Shown here piece by piece: positions 36,443 through 43,567 of a stretch of DNA of 64,000 nucleotides. Each line of letters begins with the position of its first letter. Position 1 is the first letter of the stretch. Origin of the DNA: a virus. The position numbers were made by a program, and so were the translations under genes. The DNA is taken from the IMG/VR virus record IMGVR_UViG_3300034200_001536, positions 1 to 64,000 of that record; one strand, given 5' to 3'. The notes under the pieces are model-generated. The model was not told the DNA's origin and made no database searches. It was given only the letters and a program-made list of their open reading frames with translations.

Positions 36443-38068
36443 ATGGCTAATAAAATAAAAGTTTTATCTAACTTAACAGCAAGTCAAGATATTATTGTAA
36501 AAGGAAATACAGTAACATCTGGTTCAAAACAATTATCAACCGATACAGCATTTAATAATGCTGTTGTGGCTACTTCTTCAGATGGCATGTATAATGTAGA
36601 TGAAGCTATTCATGCAATTGATACAGGTTTAACAACATTAAAAAATGATATAAAAAATGCTTATAATCTTGTAAGAGCGGTATTAACAGGAACACTAGAG
36701 TCTAACGGTAATAAAAAAATTAATTTAACTACCACTATTGTTTCTGGTTCGTTATATTTTAATACTTCTTCTTTAACTCGCATCGAAGCATCACTATTTA
36801 TTGATGAAAATGGTGATTCGACATATAAAAATGATTTAGCGTCATTACAGCTATATAATTCTGCAAGTTATCTTTGGGTAGAAATAGACGCTCCAGCTGC
36901 CACTAATGATGCGTATAGTTTGATTTTAAAAAATCAATTTTTATTACCATTAGCTGGTAGCGATGGCATTGGAAATGGAAATAATAATGGCGGCGGCGGT
37001 GGAGGTGGTGGAAACCAATATATGCTCACCCCATATAACACAAATCCAACTGGTAGTATAAGTGGCTCTATATCTGGCACTAGAGAAGGATATTATGTAT
37101 TCCCAGATGTTTATGGTAATGTAAAATTTACATTTAATGATTTTTCTTCTTCCGCTGATAATTCAGGAATTACATTCTATGTAATGCCAAATAATTATTC
37201 TGGTAGTTTAACTTACAGCCCAACTACTAATTTAATTAATACTACTGGCGTTGGAAAAATAGTTACTTTACAAGGTCCAAATTTAGCAAATCTCAGTTTA
37301 TCCGGTAATGGTATAAGTGGCGTTAGTGCTGGCTATCCAAGCGATTATACAAGAGATATATATAACAATAATCTCAACACTAACATGCATGTACACGATG
37401 GAGTTGTAGATTTTACTATTCCGGTGGGCACTGGTTCGGCTGTTTATGTTGATATAGTAGGCCCTGTAGCTTACGATATAAACTGGACAGGCGGTGCGTA
37501 TTATAATCCTTCAGCGGAACAAATAACTTTTGTACCAACAAATATAGGTGGCTATTATGTACCGCCTATAAATGATTTTAATACAAACTATAAAGATACT
37601 TATATTTCCGCTTCTGGTACTCCAACTAGAATATATATTCCACTAATAAATTCTGATGGTACCTATAAGCCTACTTTAACACCAGTAAGCGTAGAAACAC
37701 CAACTGGCTTATATGTAAGAATTAATAGTTATATTCATAGTTTGAGATTCTTCTCAGCTTATAATCCAACAGCAAATATTAATGATTTTGCTCCCGGTGT
37801 TAATGCTCTAGGAGAACCGACTGTTCCCGGTGTCGGCTTTAATGAATATGGTAATTTTGATTCTATGAGTTTTATTAATTACATGAGTGTATATTCTTTT
37901 GACGACTCAATGTTTTATACTCCACAATCTCCATATCCAATAGTAATTTTTGTACCTTCTCGTAACGGAGTTGCTAAATTATGGATTGTAAGTTATCCAC
38001 AAACAAATCCGCCACCACAATCGGGTTATACTAACGGAATAGGTAATATAGAGGTCTGGACGGCATAA
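36443..38068 (+). CDS. Tail-fibre paralogue with a unique C-terminal receptor-binding-like region
   Basis: Residues 1-170 match the short fibre paralogue at 35910 (IKVLSNLTASQDIIVKG ... DGMYNVDEAIHAIDTGLTTL ... YKNDLASLQLYNSASYLW). A run of eight Gly (residues 183-190) then leads into about 350 unrelated residues, rich in Tyr, Asn and Pro and beta-stranded, with several short sub-domains. This layout suggests an adapter plus a variable tip that touches the host receptor. It is followed by a terminator. The function of the tip is inferred from position in the chain. Confidence 0.65.
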   Translation: MANKIKVLSNLTASQDIIVKGNTVTSGSKQLSTDTAFNNAVVATSSDGMYNVDEAIHAIDTGLTTLKNDIKNAYNLVRAVLTGTLESNGNKKINLTTTIVSGSLYFNTSSLTRIEASLFIDENGDSTYKNDLASLQLYNSASYLWVEIDAPAATNDAYSLILKNQFLLPLAGSDGIGNGNNNGGGGGGGGNQYMLTPYNTNPTGSISGSISGTREGYYVFPDVYGNVKFTFNDFSSSADNSGITFYVMPNNYSGSLTYSPTTNLINTTGVGKIVTLQGPNLANLSLSGNGISGVSAGYPSDYTRDIYNNNLNTNMHVHDGVVDFTIPVGTGSAVYVDIVGPVAYDINWTGGAYYNPSAEQITFVPTNIGGYYVPPINDFNTNYKDTYISASGTPTRIYIPLINSDGTYKPTLTPVSVETPTGLYVRINSYIHSLRFFSAYNPTANINDFAPGVNALGEPTVPGVGFNEYGNFDSMSFINYMSVYSFDDSMFYTPQSPYPIVIFVPSRNGVAKLWIVSYPQTNPPPQSGYTNGIGNIEVWTA

Positions 38069-38090
38069 AGTTTAATTTAAACTTTGGTTT

Positions 38091-38122
38091 GGGTGGCAGA
38101 AGTTTTGCCACCCTTTCTTTTT
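38091..38122 (+). terminator. Rho-independent terminator after the fibre tip gene
   Basis: GGGTGGCA (38091-38098) pairs with TGCCACCC (38106-38113) across a seven-base loop and is followed by TTTCTTTTT. The stem is 8 bp, GC-rich and perfect. Confidence 0.88.
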
Positions 38123-38129
38123 AAAAAAA

Positions 38130-38138
38130 CTATTTATT
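38130..38138 (+). promoter_or_regulatory. Late-promoter-like box CTATTTATT directly before a small gene
   Basis: The box comes straight after a terminator, as expected for a new transcription unit. It ends only six bases before the ATG at 38145, so either that message is leaderless or the promoter mainly serves the genes at 38338 and 38605. Confidence 0.55.
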
Positions 38139-38144
38139 ATTACT

Positions 38145-38348
38145 ATGAAACGTAAAATAACTTATCTTATTAAGGACTTTGACAAAATAATGCGTGAAAT
38201 ATTACCACATACTGGCGATTTTCGCAAAGAAGTTATGTTGCTAAAACGTAAAGAAGAATTTGAAGAAATAATAGATAAAATGGCAGAAAAATACGATAAA
38301 ATAATAGAATTAATAGAACAAGAAAAGGAACTACCAGATGAAGTATAA
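38145..38348 (+). CDS. Small charged helical protein (67 aa)
   Basis: The product is highly charged and predicted all-helical (KRKEEFEEIIDKMAEKYDKI ... EQEKELPDEV). There is no Shine-Dalgarno, because the late-type box abuts the ATG. An internal ATG at 38190 is a possible alternative start. It overlaps the next gene by 11 bases. Placed within the fibre cassette, it could be a chaperone for fibre assembly, a role played by small helical proteins in T4, but there is no direct evidence. Confidence 0.5.
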   Translation: MKRKITYLIKDFDKIMREILPHTGDFRKEVMLLKRKEEFEEIIDKMAEKYDKIIELIEQEKELPDEV

Positions 38349-38592
38349 GTTTTCTTTTATACAAGTAACTAACTGGCTAATGATTTGTCGTGAAAATTTG
38401 ATGAAAATACGCGAAGAAGCAAACGAAGGTTTTGAAGATAAGCAAATTGTTATAGAAAAATTAAAAAAACAAAAACGAGATTTATTGTTAGTAAAAGATA
38501 TTCTAAACAGAAAAATTAGATTACATGGAATAAGCCCAGATTTTTTAAAGAATTTTAAACAAATTAAGAAAGAATATGGAATAAGCGATTAG
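38338..38592 (+). CDS. Small helical protein (84 aa)
   Basis: The 84-residue product is Lys/Glu-rich and helical (MKIREEANEGFEDKQIVIEK ... KDILNRKIRLHGISPDFLKN). It starts within the last codons of the preceding small gene and ends 12 bases before the next fibre paralogue. The paired small genes inside a fibre cluster are suggestive of assembly chaperones. No family was recognised. Confidence 0.5.
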   Translation: MKYKFSFIQVTNWLMICRENLMKIREEANEGFEDKQIVIEKLKKQKRDLLLVKDILNRKIRLHGISPDFLKNFKQIKKEYGISD

Positions 38593-38604
38593 GGATAAAA
38601 CAAA

Positions 38605-39717
38605 ATGGCAGTTAAGCCAGCAAAAGCGATTGCGGATTTATTAGCAAGAAAGCAGATATTAAAAGTAGATAAAGATAATAATATACTTTTTAAAGTATCT
38701 GGCTCTTTAGAATCAGGTGCTGTTAGTTCCTCATTGCCAATTACTGCTTCTAGTTATTTTTCTGCTTTTGATTCAATTATTTCTGGCACTTTAACAACAA
38801 AAAATCTATTAATCACCGATGACAAAAGTTATGTAAATATTAATCAATTAAGTAATGTATCGGCTTCTAATGCACAAGAAGGCGAGTATTTAGTATTTAG
38901 TGGTTCTAATTGGGTTCCTTCTAGCGTTCGTGGCGTTGGTATTACAAAAGAAACCTATAATCGTCTTCGCTATACCGTTTCTGGTACATTCAATGGAACT
39001 GATACCGTTGAAATACCGCTACCGCTTTCTTCCTCTATAAGAGGACCGGCATTTACAATTGATTCTGTTAATCAAATAAATTTTACTTTATTAATTCAAG
39101 AATCTACAGCATCTAATTGGAAAAATGACTTAGCTTCAGTAGAATTCAAAGTATCGGGTTCAGAGCCGCAAATATTTGCTGTTATATCCGCACCTTCTAA
39201 TCCATACGCTTATAGTTTTAACGCAGTTAATATGAACCCAGCTGCTGTTAATGCTTCAATTATGATGGGAGAATATACAACTCTTGTCGTAGAAAATGAT
39301 GCGTACATATCCGGTAACACGTATATAAGTGCTTCATCCCAATTATCTAATATTGGCAATGTCAATTTATTATCTGGTAGCTTTTATAATGTTGATAACG
39401 TTTTTACTTCAATAGATTCAAGATTTGCACAGATGGTAACAAATTATAATTCTTTAAGAGAAGTACAGATAGGAAATTTTGAATCCGATGGAAGCAAAAC
39501 TATACAATTAACTAATTTTGTTAGTGCAGATATAGATTATTTGAGTTTAGATGTGATGATTAAATACAGCGGCAGTACACAGTATTTAAATGATTTAATA
39601 AGTGTAAGAATGTCTGGGGCTTTAAATAATAAAATCAACGTTGAAATCAGTGCTCCTAGTGTAAGTAGTGGAGATTTTTACAGAATTATTGCTGTAAAAG
39701 AGTCGGGAAGTTTATAA
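38605..39717 (+). CDS. Tail-fibre paralogue with two copies of the shared module
   Basis: The N-terminus (AKAIADLLARKQILKVDKDN) matches the family. The characteristic module occurs twice: about residues 115-205 (YNRLRYTVSGTFNGTDTVEI ... NWKNDLASVEFKVSG) and about 275-370 (YNSLREVQIGNFESDGSKTI ... YLNDLISVRMSG ... FYRIIAVKESG). The internal duplication indicates that the module is an independent folding unit, perhaps a fibre knob. Small genes lie upstream and a late box downstream. Confidence 0.65.
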   Translation: MAVKPAKAIADLLARKQILKVDKDNNILFKVSGSLESGAVSSSLPITASSYFSAFDSIISGTLTTKNLLITDDKSYVNINQLSNVSASNAQEGEYLVFSGSNWVPSSVRGVGITKETYNRLRYTVSGTFNGTDTVEIPLPLSSSIRGPAFTIDSVNQINFTLLIQESTASNWKNDLASVEFKVSGSEPQIFAVISAPSNPYAYSFNAVNMNPAAVNASIMMGEYTTLVVENDAYISGNTYISASSQLSNIGNVNLLSGSFYNVDNVFTSIDSRFAQMVTNYNSLREVQIGNFESDGSKTIQLTNFVSADIDYLSLDVMIKYSGSTQYLNDLISVRMSGALNNKINVEISAPSVSSGDFYRIIAVKESGSL

Positions 39718-39722
39718 AGACA

Positions 39723-39731
39723 CTATTTATT
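39723..39731 (+). promoter_or_regulatory. Late-promoter-like box CTATTTATT
   Basis: This copy of the common late box lies 23 bases before the ATG at 39755, with an AAGGAG ribosome site in between. Confidence 0.6.
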
Positions 39732-39754
39732 AAAAACTATAAGGAGAAATTTCA

Positions 39755-40852
39755 ATGGCAGTTAAACCGTTTAAGATTTTAGCAGATTTGCAATCTAATA
39801 AGCAAATCATAAAATTAGATTCAGCAGCAAATAATGCAGTATTATTTAATGTTTCTGGAACATTAGCTGGTGGTGGTCACGTTAGTTCTTCATTGCCATA
39901 TACTGGTTCTGGATTGTATATTGATGGTAATGCAGTAATAGCTGGAAAATTAACCGCTAGAGAATATCATGCTGAAGTAGTTTCCTCTTCGATTATTTAT
40001 CAAAGTGGTTCAACTAAATTTGGTGATAGTGCAGATGATTTGCACCAATTTACTGGCAGTGTACAAATTAGTGGCGGCTTTGGCGCACATTACTTAACTG
40101 CTTCATTAGGTTTATTGTCTAACGGCCCAAGCACATTAGTCGGTACTGTAAACGCACAAAATGGACTAACAATAACCAACGCTCCTTTAGACGCTAGTAC
40201 GGTAGCAGTAAGCGCTAGTGGCTTAAACGTAACAAATGCTGCAGTTGTTGGTTCTACATTAGCTGCATTAGGAGGTTTAACTTCTTCCGCTGGCTTAAGC
40301 GTTGCTGGTACTGCTAGCGTAGTTGGTCCTATTATTTCTAACACATCAGTTCTTACACCTTTATTGGGAGCTACTAATGCTGGTTTAGTAACAGCTTCTG
40401 TAGCAACAACTGCTAGCTTTAATGCAATTGCAATTGTAACAGCTTCTCAAACTGTTAATGGTGTTTCATATGACATGTATAATGTTGACCAAGCATTCCA
40501 TGCAATTGATTCTGCCATGGCAGATAAAACAGCTACACAAAATGCTTACAAACGTTTACGTTATCAAACAAGCGGCTCATTTGACCCAAGTGGCGTACAG
40601 CTAGTTGCACTCCCTACATCTTCACTAGGAGGTGATTCCTTCCCAGTTAGCTCTATCGGTTACATTACCGTAGACGTTTTAACAAAATTTGATATAAATG
40701 ATAATTGGATGAACGATGTTATGGCTATTGAAGTATATGTAACTGGTTCTCCCGGTTCAGAATATATCGAGGTAGCCATCAATGCCGCTGATGTACCACA
40801 TGAATATCGTTTAATAGCAGTTAATGAAGACCCAACTAAATATGTGGTATAA
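39755..40852 (+). CDS. Tail-fibre paralogue (365 aa)
   Basis: The N-terminus FKILADLQSNKQIIKLDS closely matches the previous paralogue (both then carry VSGxL and VSSSLP segments). The middle has Ala/Thr/Ser-rich beta repeats (GLTSSAGLSVAGTASVVGP) likely to form a beta-helical shaft. The end carries the shared YNVDQAFHAIDSAM linker and C-terminal module (YKRLRYQTSGSFDPSG ... NWMNDVMAIEVYVTG ... EYRLIAVNEDP). It has its own late box and a good Shine-Dalgarno. It is the last fibre gene before the replication block. Confidence 0.7.
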   Translation: MAVKPFKILADLQSNKQIIKLDSAANNAVLFNVSGTLAGGGHVSSSLPYTGSGLYIDGNAVIAGKLTAREYHAEVVSSSIIYQSGSTKFGDSADDLHQFTGSVQISGGFGAHYLTASLGLLSNGPSTLVGTVNAQNGLTITNAPLDASTVAVSASGLNVTNAAVVGSTLAALGGLTSSAGLSVAGTASVVGPIISNTSVLTPLLGATNAGLVTASVATTASFNAIAIVTASQTVNGVSYDMYNVDQAFHAIDSAMADKTATQNAYKRLRYQTSGSFDPSGVQLVALPTSSLGGDSFPVSSIGYITVDVLTKFDINDNWMNDVMAIEVYVTGSPGSEYIEVAINAADVPHEYRLIAVNEDPTKYVV

Positions 40853-40861
40853 TAACCGCAT
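40845..40861 (+). promoter_or_regulatory. Extended -10 promoter TGGTATAAT before the RuvC-like gene
   Basis: TGG (40845-40847) followed by TATAAT (40848-40853) is a consensus extended -10 element overlapping the stop of the last fibre gene. The ATG at 40862 is eight bases further on, and no Shine-Dalgarno lies between. The element differs from the late box and fits a host-sigma (early) promoter for the replication genes, with an almost leaderless message. Confidence 0.55.
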
Positions 40862-41392
40862 ATGATTCTTGGTTTAGACATTTCAACTTCAATTACAGGA
40901 ATAACCGTCCTTGATGATACAGGGGCGGTTGTTCTTTTTGATATGATTGATACTCATTCCAAGAAATTTACTAGCTTTTTTATGAAAGCAGACGCAGTTG
41001 AACGGCGGCTGGTACAGCTAAAAAGTGAGTATAAAATCGATAAAATCTTCATAGAACAAAGTTTACAAGCGTTTAGACCGGGATTATCCTCTGCAAAAGT
41101 CATTTTGACACTAGGAAAATTTAATGGTATAGTTAGTTGGATTTGTTACAAGATTTTTGGGATTCAACCAGATTATATTGGCGCTTCTACCGCTAGAAAA
41201 GCACTTGGGATTAAGGTAGAGCGTGGTGAAAACGCAAAAGAAATCGTCTTAAAGCGTGTTTTAGAGCTTGAAAAAGGCTTTGTAGTAAAGTATACTCCTA
41301 AAGGTAATCCAGTAGCCGGCACTTATGATAGAGCCGATAGCTATGTTATTGCCAAAGCGGGGTATTTGTCTTGTCAGACACCAAAAAAGTAG
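40862..41392 (+). CDS. RuvC-like crossover junction endonuclease (RNase H fold)
   Basis: The 176-residue product opens with MILGLDISTSITGITVLDDT, the first strand of the RuvC fold with catalytic D6. It continues with an acidic second motif (IDKIFIEQSL, E65) and ends with DRADSYVIA (D156/D159), the C-terminal metal-binding acids. This arrangement is that of RuvC-family Holliday-junction resolvases. In the phage it would resolve branched DNA during recombination-dependent replication or before packaging, a role filled in T4 by the unrelated gp49. It overlaps the primase gene by 22 bases. Confidence 0.8.
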   Translation: MILGLDISTSITGITVLDDTGAVVLFDMIDTHSKKFTSFFMKADAVERRLVQLKSEYKIDKIFIEQSLQAFRPGLSSAKVILTLGKFNGIVSWICYKIFGIQPDYIGASTARKALGIKVERGENAKEIVLKRVLELEKGFVVKYTPKGNPVAGTYDRADSYVIAKAGYLSCQTPKK

Positions 41393-42312
41393 AAATTCTT
41401 AAGCAAATTCTTGGTGATTATTACACTTCTGGTCATGAAAAGCTGTTTTTCTGTCCAAAATGTAAGCATCACAAGAAGAAATTGTCTGTTAACTTAGATA
41501 AAGATGCCTTTAAGTGTTGGATTTGTGATTTTTCTGGTAAATCTGTTCGTCGCTTGGTGCTAAGGTATGGTAATTATGTCCAACAAAAGACGTGGAATGA
41601 GCTTTCTGGTATTGTTGAAATTACGGAATACGAAAAAATCTTCCTTGCAGAAGATAATGTTGAAGAAAAGATTGAACCAATCAATCTTCCGCCAGAATTC
41701 CAGACGCTTTGCAACAGGGATTTAGGACTTTCTTCTCTTCCTGCACGTAGATATCTTAAAGACCGTGGTGTAAGCAAAGAAGATATTCTATTTTGGAAGA
41801 TTGGCTATGCTGTTTCGGGCGAATATAAGGGTAGAATTATCGTTCCATCATTCAATCTTGACGGTAAAGTAGACTATTTTATTGGTAGAACATATGAAAA
41901 TGATTGGAAGCGTTATCTTAATCCTCCAACGCCAAAAGATATCATTTTTAATGAGCTATATATTGATTGGAGCAGTGATATAACTATCGTTGAAGGTGTT
42001 TTTGACGCCATCAAGGCAAAAAACGCTATACCTATTCTTGGTTCTACTTTAAGGGAAGGTTCAAGAATATTTCGTGAATTAATTCGTAATGACCCACGCA
42101 TTTATATAGCTCTAGACCCTGATGCGGAGAAAAAAGCTGATAAATTAATCAATTCGCTATTGACATATGACGCAGAGGTTTACAAAATTGAGATTCCAGA
42201 AGGAAAAGATGTTGGTGATATGTCACATGAAGAATTTTTAGAGCGTAAGAAAGAGGCTAAACTAATTAAAGATAGCGATTACATGCTAATTAAAAAAATA
42301 ATGAGTCTTTAA
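41371..42312 (+). CDS. gp61: DNA primase, gp61-like (zinc ribbon plus TOPRIM)
   Basis: The start is a TTG inside the end of the RuvC-like gene; the encoded N-terminus is needed for the zinc ribbon, so a later ATG is unlikely. C28 and C31 (CPKC) with C49 and C52 (CWIC) form the zinc ribbon. The TOPRIM domain shows E208 (ITIVEGVFDAIKAK) and the D-x-D motif (IALDPDAEKKADK, D249/D251). At 313 residues it matches phage gp61-type primases, which lay down lagging-strand primers with the replicative helicase. The helicase is not in this window. Confidence 0.85.
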   Translation: MSDTKKVEILKQILGDYYTSGHEKLFFCPKCKHHKKKLSVNLDKDAFKCWICDFSGKSVRRLVLRYGNYVQQKTWNELSGIVEITEYEKIFLAEDNVEEKIEPINLPPEFQTLCNRDLGLSSLPARRYLKDRGVSKEDILFWKIGYAVSGEYKGRIIVPSFNLDGKVDYFIGRTYENDWKRYLNPPTPKDIIFNELYIDWSSDITIVEGVFDAIKAKNAIPILGSTLREGSRIFRELIRNDPRIYIALDPDAEKKADKLINSLLTYDAEVYKIEIPEGKDVGDMSHEEFLERKKEAKLIKDSDYMLIKKIMSL

Positions 42313-42313
42313 T

Positions 42314-42511
42314 ATGTCTGATAGTCAAAAATATGACGAAAAAACATTAATCTCGCTACTAAAAATAATGTTAGCTGTTCGTTCGGATTTATCAAAAGAA
42401 GAAAAAGAATCTGTTTTGAGATTAGCAGAACAAATAATTAAAAAAGGCAAAAAAGAAGATTATGAAGATAAACAAATCTTTCCTAACACGGATTATAAAA
42501 GAAGAAATTAA
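42314..42511 (+). CDS. Small charged protein (65 aa), function unknown
   Basis: The product is short, helical and Lys/Glu-rich (KTLISLLKIMLAVRSDLSKE). It starts one base after the primase stop and overlaps the next gene by 50 bases in another frame. No family was recognised. The coupling to primase suggests co-expression only. Confidence 0.5.
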   Translation: MSDSQKYDEKTLISLLKIMLAVRSDLSKEEKESVLRLAEQIIKKGKKEDYEDKQIFPNTDYKRRN

Positions 42512-42935
42512 GAAAGTAATATATGAAGAAGATATTGGTCCCGAAAAGGAACTAATAGATTTGTTTGTACAATATCGTAATTATTTTTCTAAAAATCCAA
42601 CTAAAAATAAAGATGAATTGCCAGACTTTGAAGCAATGATAAAACAAATTGCTCCAAATTATTCTCCTGAAGAAATTATTCATATGCTTCAAGGTAAAAT
42701 TGACCGTCAACTATTTTCATTTATTAAAGATATACTTTTACGTGATAAAAACATGAAAACACAAAGTGATAAACTTGATAATTACGAAATGTCTATAACT
42801 CCCGACGAGCAAAACGTTTATCAAGTCTATAATAAGCAAGACCCAGACCCCGGCTTTATGCGTGTACCAAAAGACGACGAAGCATATGACCAAGAAGATG
42901 TTCGTAAGGACCGTAAAACTTTAACTCAATCATAG
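42462..42935 (+). CDS. Protein with MK...IIKEE leader, function unknown (157 aa)
   Basis: The N-terminus MKINKSFLTRIIKEEIKKV contains an I12-K13-E14 triplet in the same register as several other small genes in this window (43210, 54046, 54473). I/L-x-Glu is the cleavage rule of T4-type prohead proteases, so the leader may target the protein to the capsid (inference). The rest is helical and acidic with a conserved-looking middle (LPDFEAMIKQIAPNYSPEEI). The start lies within the preceding small gene. Confidence 0.55.
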   Translation: MKINKSFLTRIIKEEIKKVIYEEDIGPEKELIDLFVQYRNYFSKNPTKNKDELPDFEAMIKQIAPNYSPEEIIHMLQGKIDRQLFSFIKDILLRDKNMKTQSDKLDNYEMSITPDEQNVYQVYNKQDPDPGFMRVPKDDEAYDQEDVRKDRKTLTQS

Positions 42936-42947
42936 GAAAATATTTTA

Positions 42948-43142
42948 ATGTCAGAACGTCCAGAAAGCGGTGGAAAAAGTGAAGGCAAAAGATGTGGCGG
43001 TGCTTGTAAGCATAGCAGCACATATCACCAAGTAAAATGGTTTGATAAATTTACAAGCATGTATTATTATGGTTGTGCATATGTAGATTGTAAATGCATG
43101 AATTATGTAGCAACTGATATTAAAAATACCGATATACGCTAA
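42948..43142 (+). CDS. Small Cys-rich, probably zinc-binding protein (64 aa)
   Basis: The product has six Cys and two His in 64 residues: KRCGGACKHSSTYHQVKWF, then YYYGCAYVDCKCMNYV. The spacing C-x3-C-x...-H and C-x4-C-x-C suggests a small zinc-binding fold. The first 12 residues are Gly/Ser/Lys-rich. A weak AGGA site precedes it. The role is unknown; its place among replication genes would fit a nucleic-acid-binding accessory protein. Confidence 0.5.
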   Translation: MSERPESGGKSEGKRCGGACKHSSTYHQVKWFDKFTSMYYYGCAYVDCKCMNYVATDIKNTDIR

Positions 43143-43169
43143 TTTTTTTTGTCTTACTGGCAAAAAAAA

Positions 43170-43178
43170 CTATTTACT
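43170..43178 (+). promoter_or_regulatory. Late-promoter-like box CTATTTACT
   Basis: A one-base variant of the late box lies 31 bases before the ATG at 43210, where AAGGAG gives a strong ribosome site. It separates a single small late-type gene from the surrounding replication genes. Confidence 0.5.
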
Positions 43179-43209
43179 GTAATTTTGCAGTATCAACAAG
43201 GAGAAAAAT

Positions 43210-43464
43210 ATGAAGATTACAAAAGATGATTTAAAGAAGCTTATTAAAGAAGAATTGACAAAAGAAATGTCTGCTCCAACACCTGTGCAAGAAGCACCTA
43301 TGCCAGAAGAATTAAGCGAAGCAAGCTTAAAAAGAGCTGCTGGTGTTATTTCTAAAGTTTTAAAATATCATAAAACAACAATACAAAAATACTATGGTCC
43401 AGATGCTGTGCAGGGGCTTGAAGAGGCATTAGAAGTTTTGCCAAAAATATGGGCAACTATTTAA
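43210..43464 (+). CDS. Small protein with MK...LIKEE leader (84 aa), possible capsid-targeted protein
   Basis: The N-terminus MKITKDDLKKLIKEELTK places I12-K13-E14 exactly where three other window proteins have I-x-Glu, and resembles in style the ten-residue T4 capsid-targeting leader that ends in I-A-E. A Pro/Glu-rich linker follows, then a helical, basic core (LKRAAGVISKVLKYHKTTIQ). It has its own late box and terminator, so it is a stand-alone late gene placed among early genes, as expected for an internal head protein. Function is inferred. Confidence 0.55.
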   Translation: MKITKDDLKKLIKEELTKEMSAPTPVQEAPMPEELSEASLKRAAGVISKVLKYHKTTIQKYYGPDAVQGLEEALEVLPKIWATI

Positions 43465-43502
43465 TAAACAAACTTGTAATAGAACAAAACTTGTAGTAAC
43501 AT

Positions 43503-43534
43503 GACCGTTAAGAATACCACTTAACGGTCTTTTT
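43503..43534 (+). terminator. Rho-independent terminator before the gp47-gp46 gene
   Basis: GACCGTTAAG (43503-43512) pairs with CTTAACGGTC (43520-43529) across AATACCA and is followed by five T. The ten-base stem is perfect. Confidence 0.88.
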
Positions 43535-43567
43535 GTATCGTGATAGTGTAAAGCATCTGGAGGTAGA

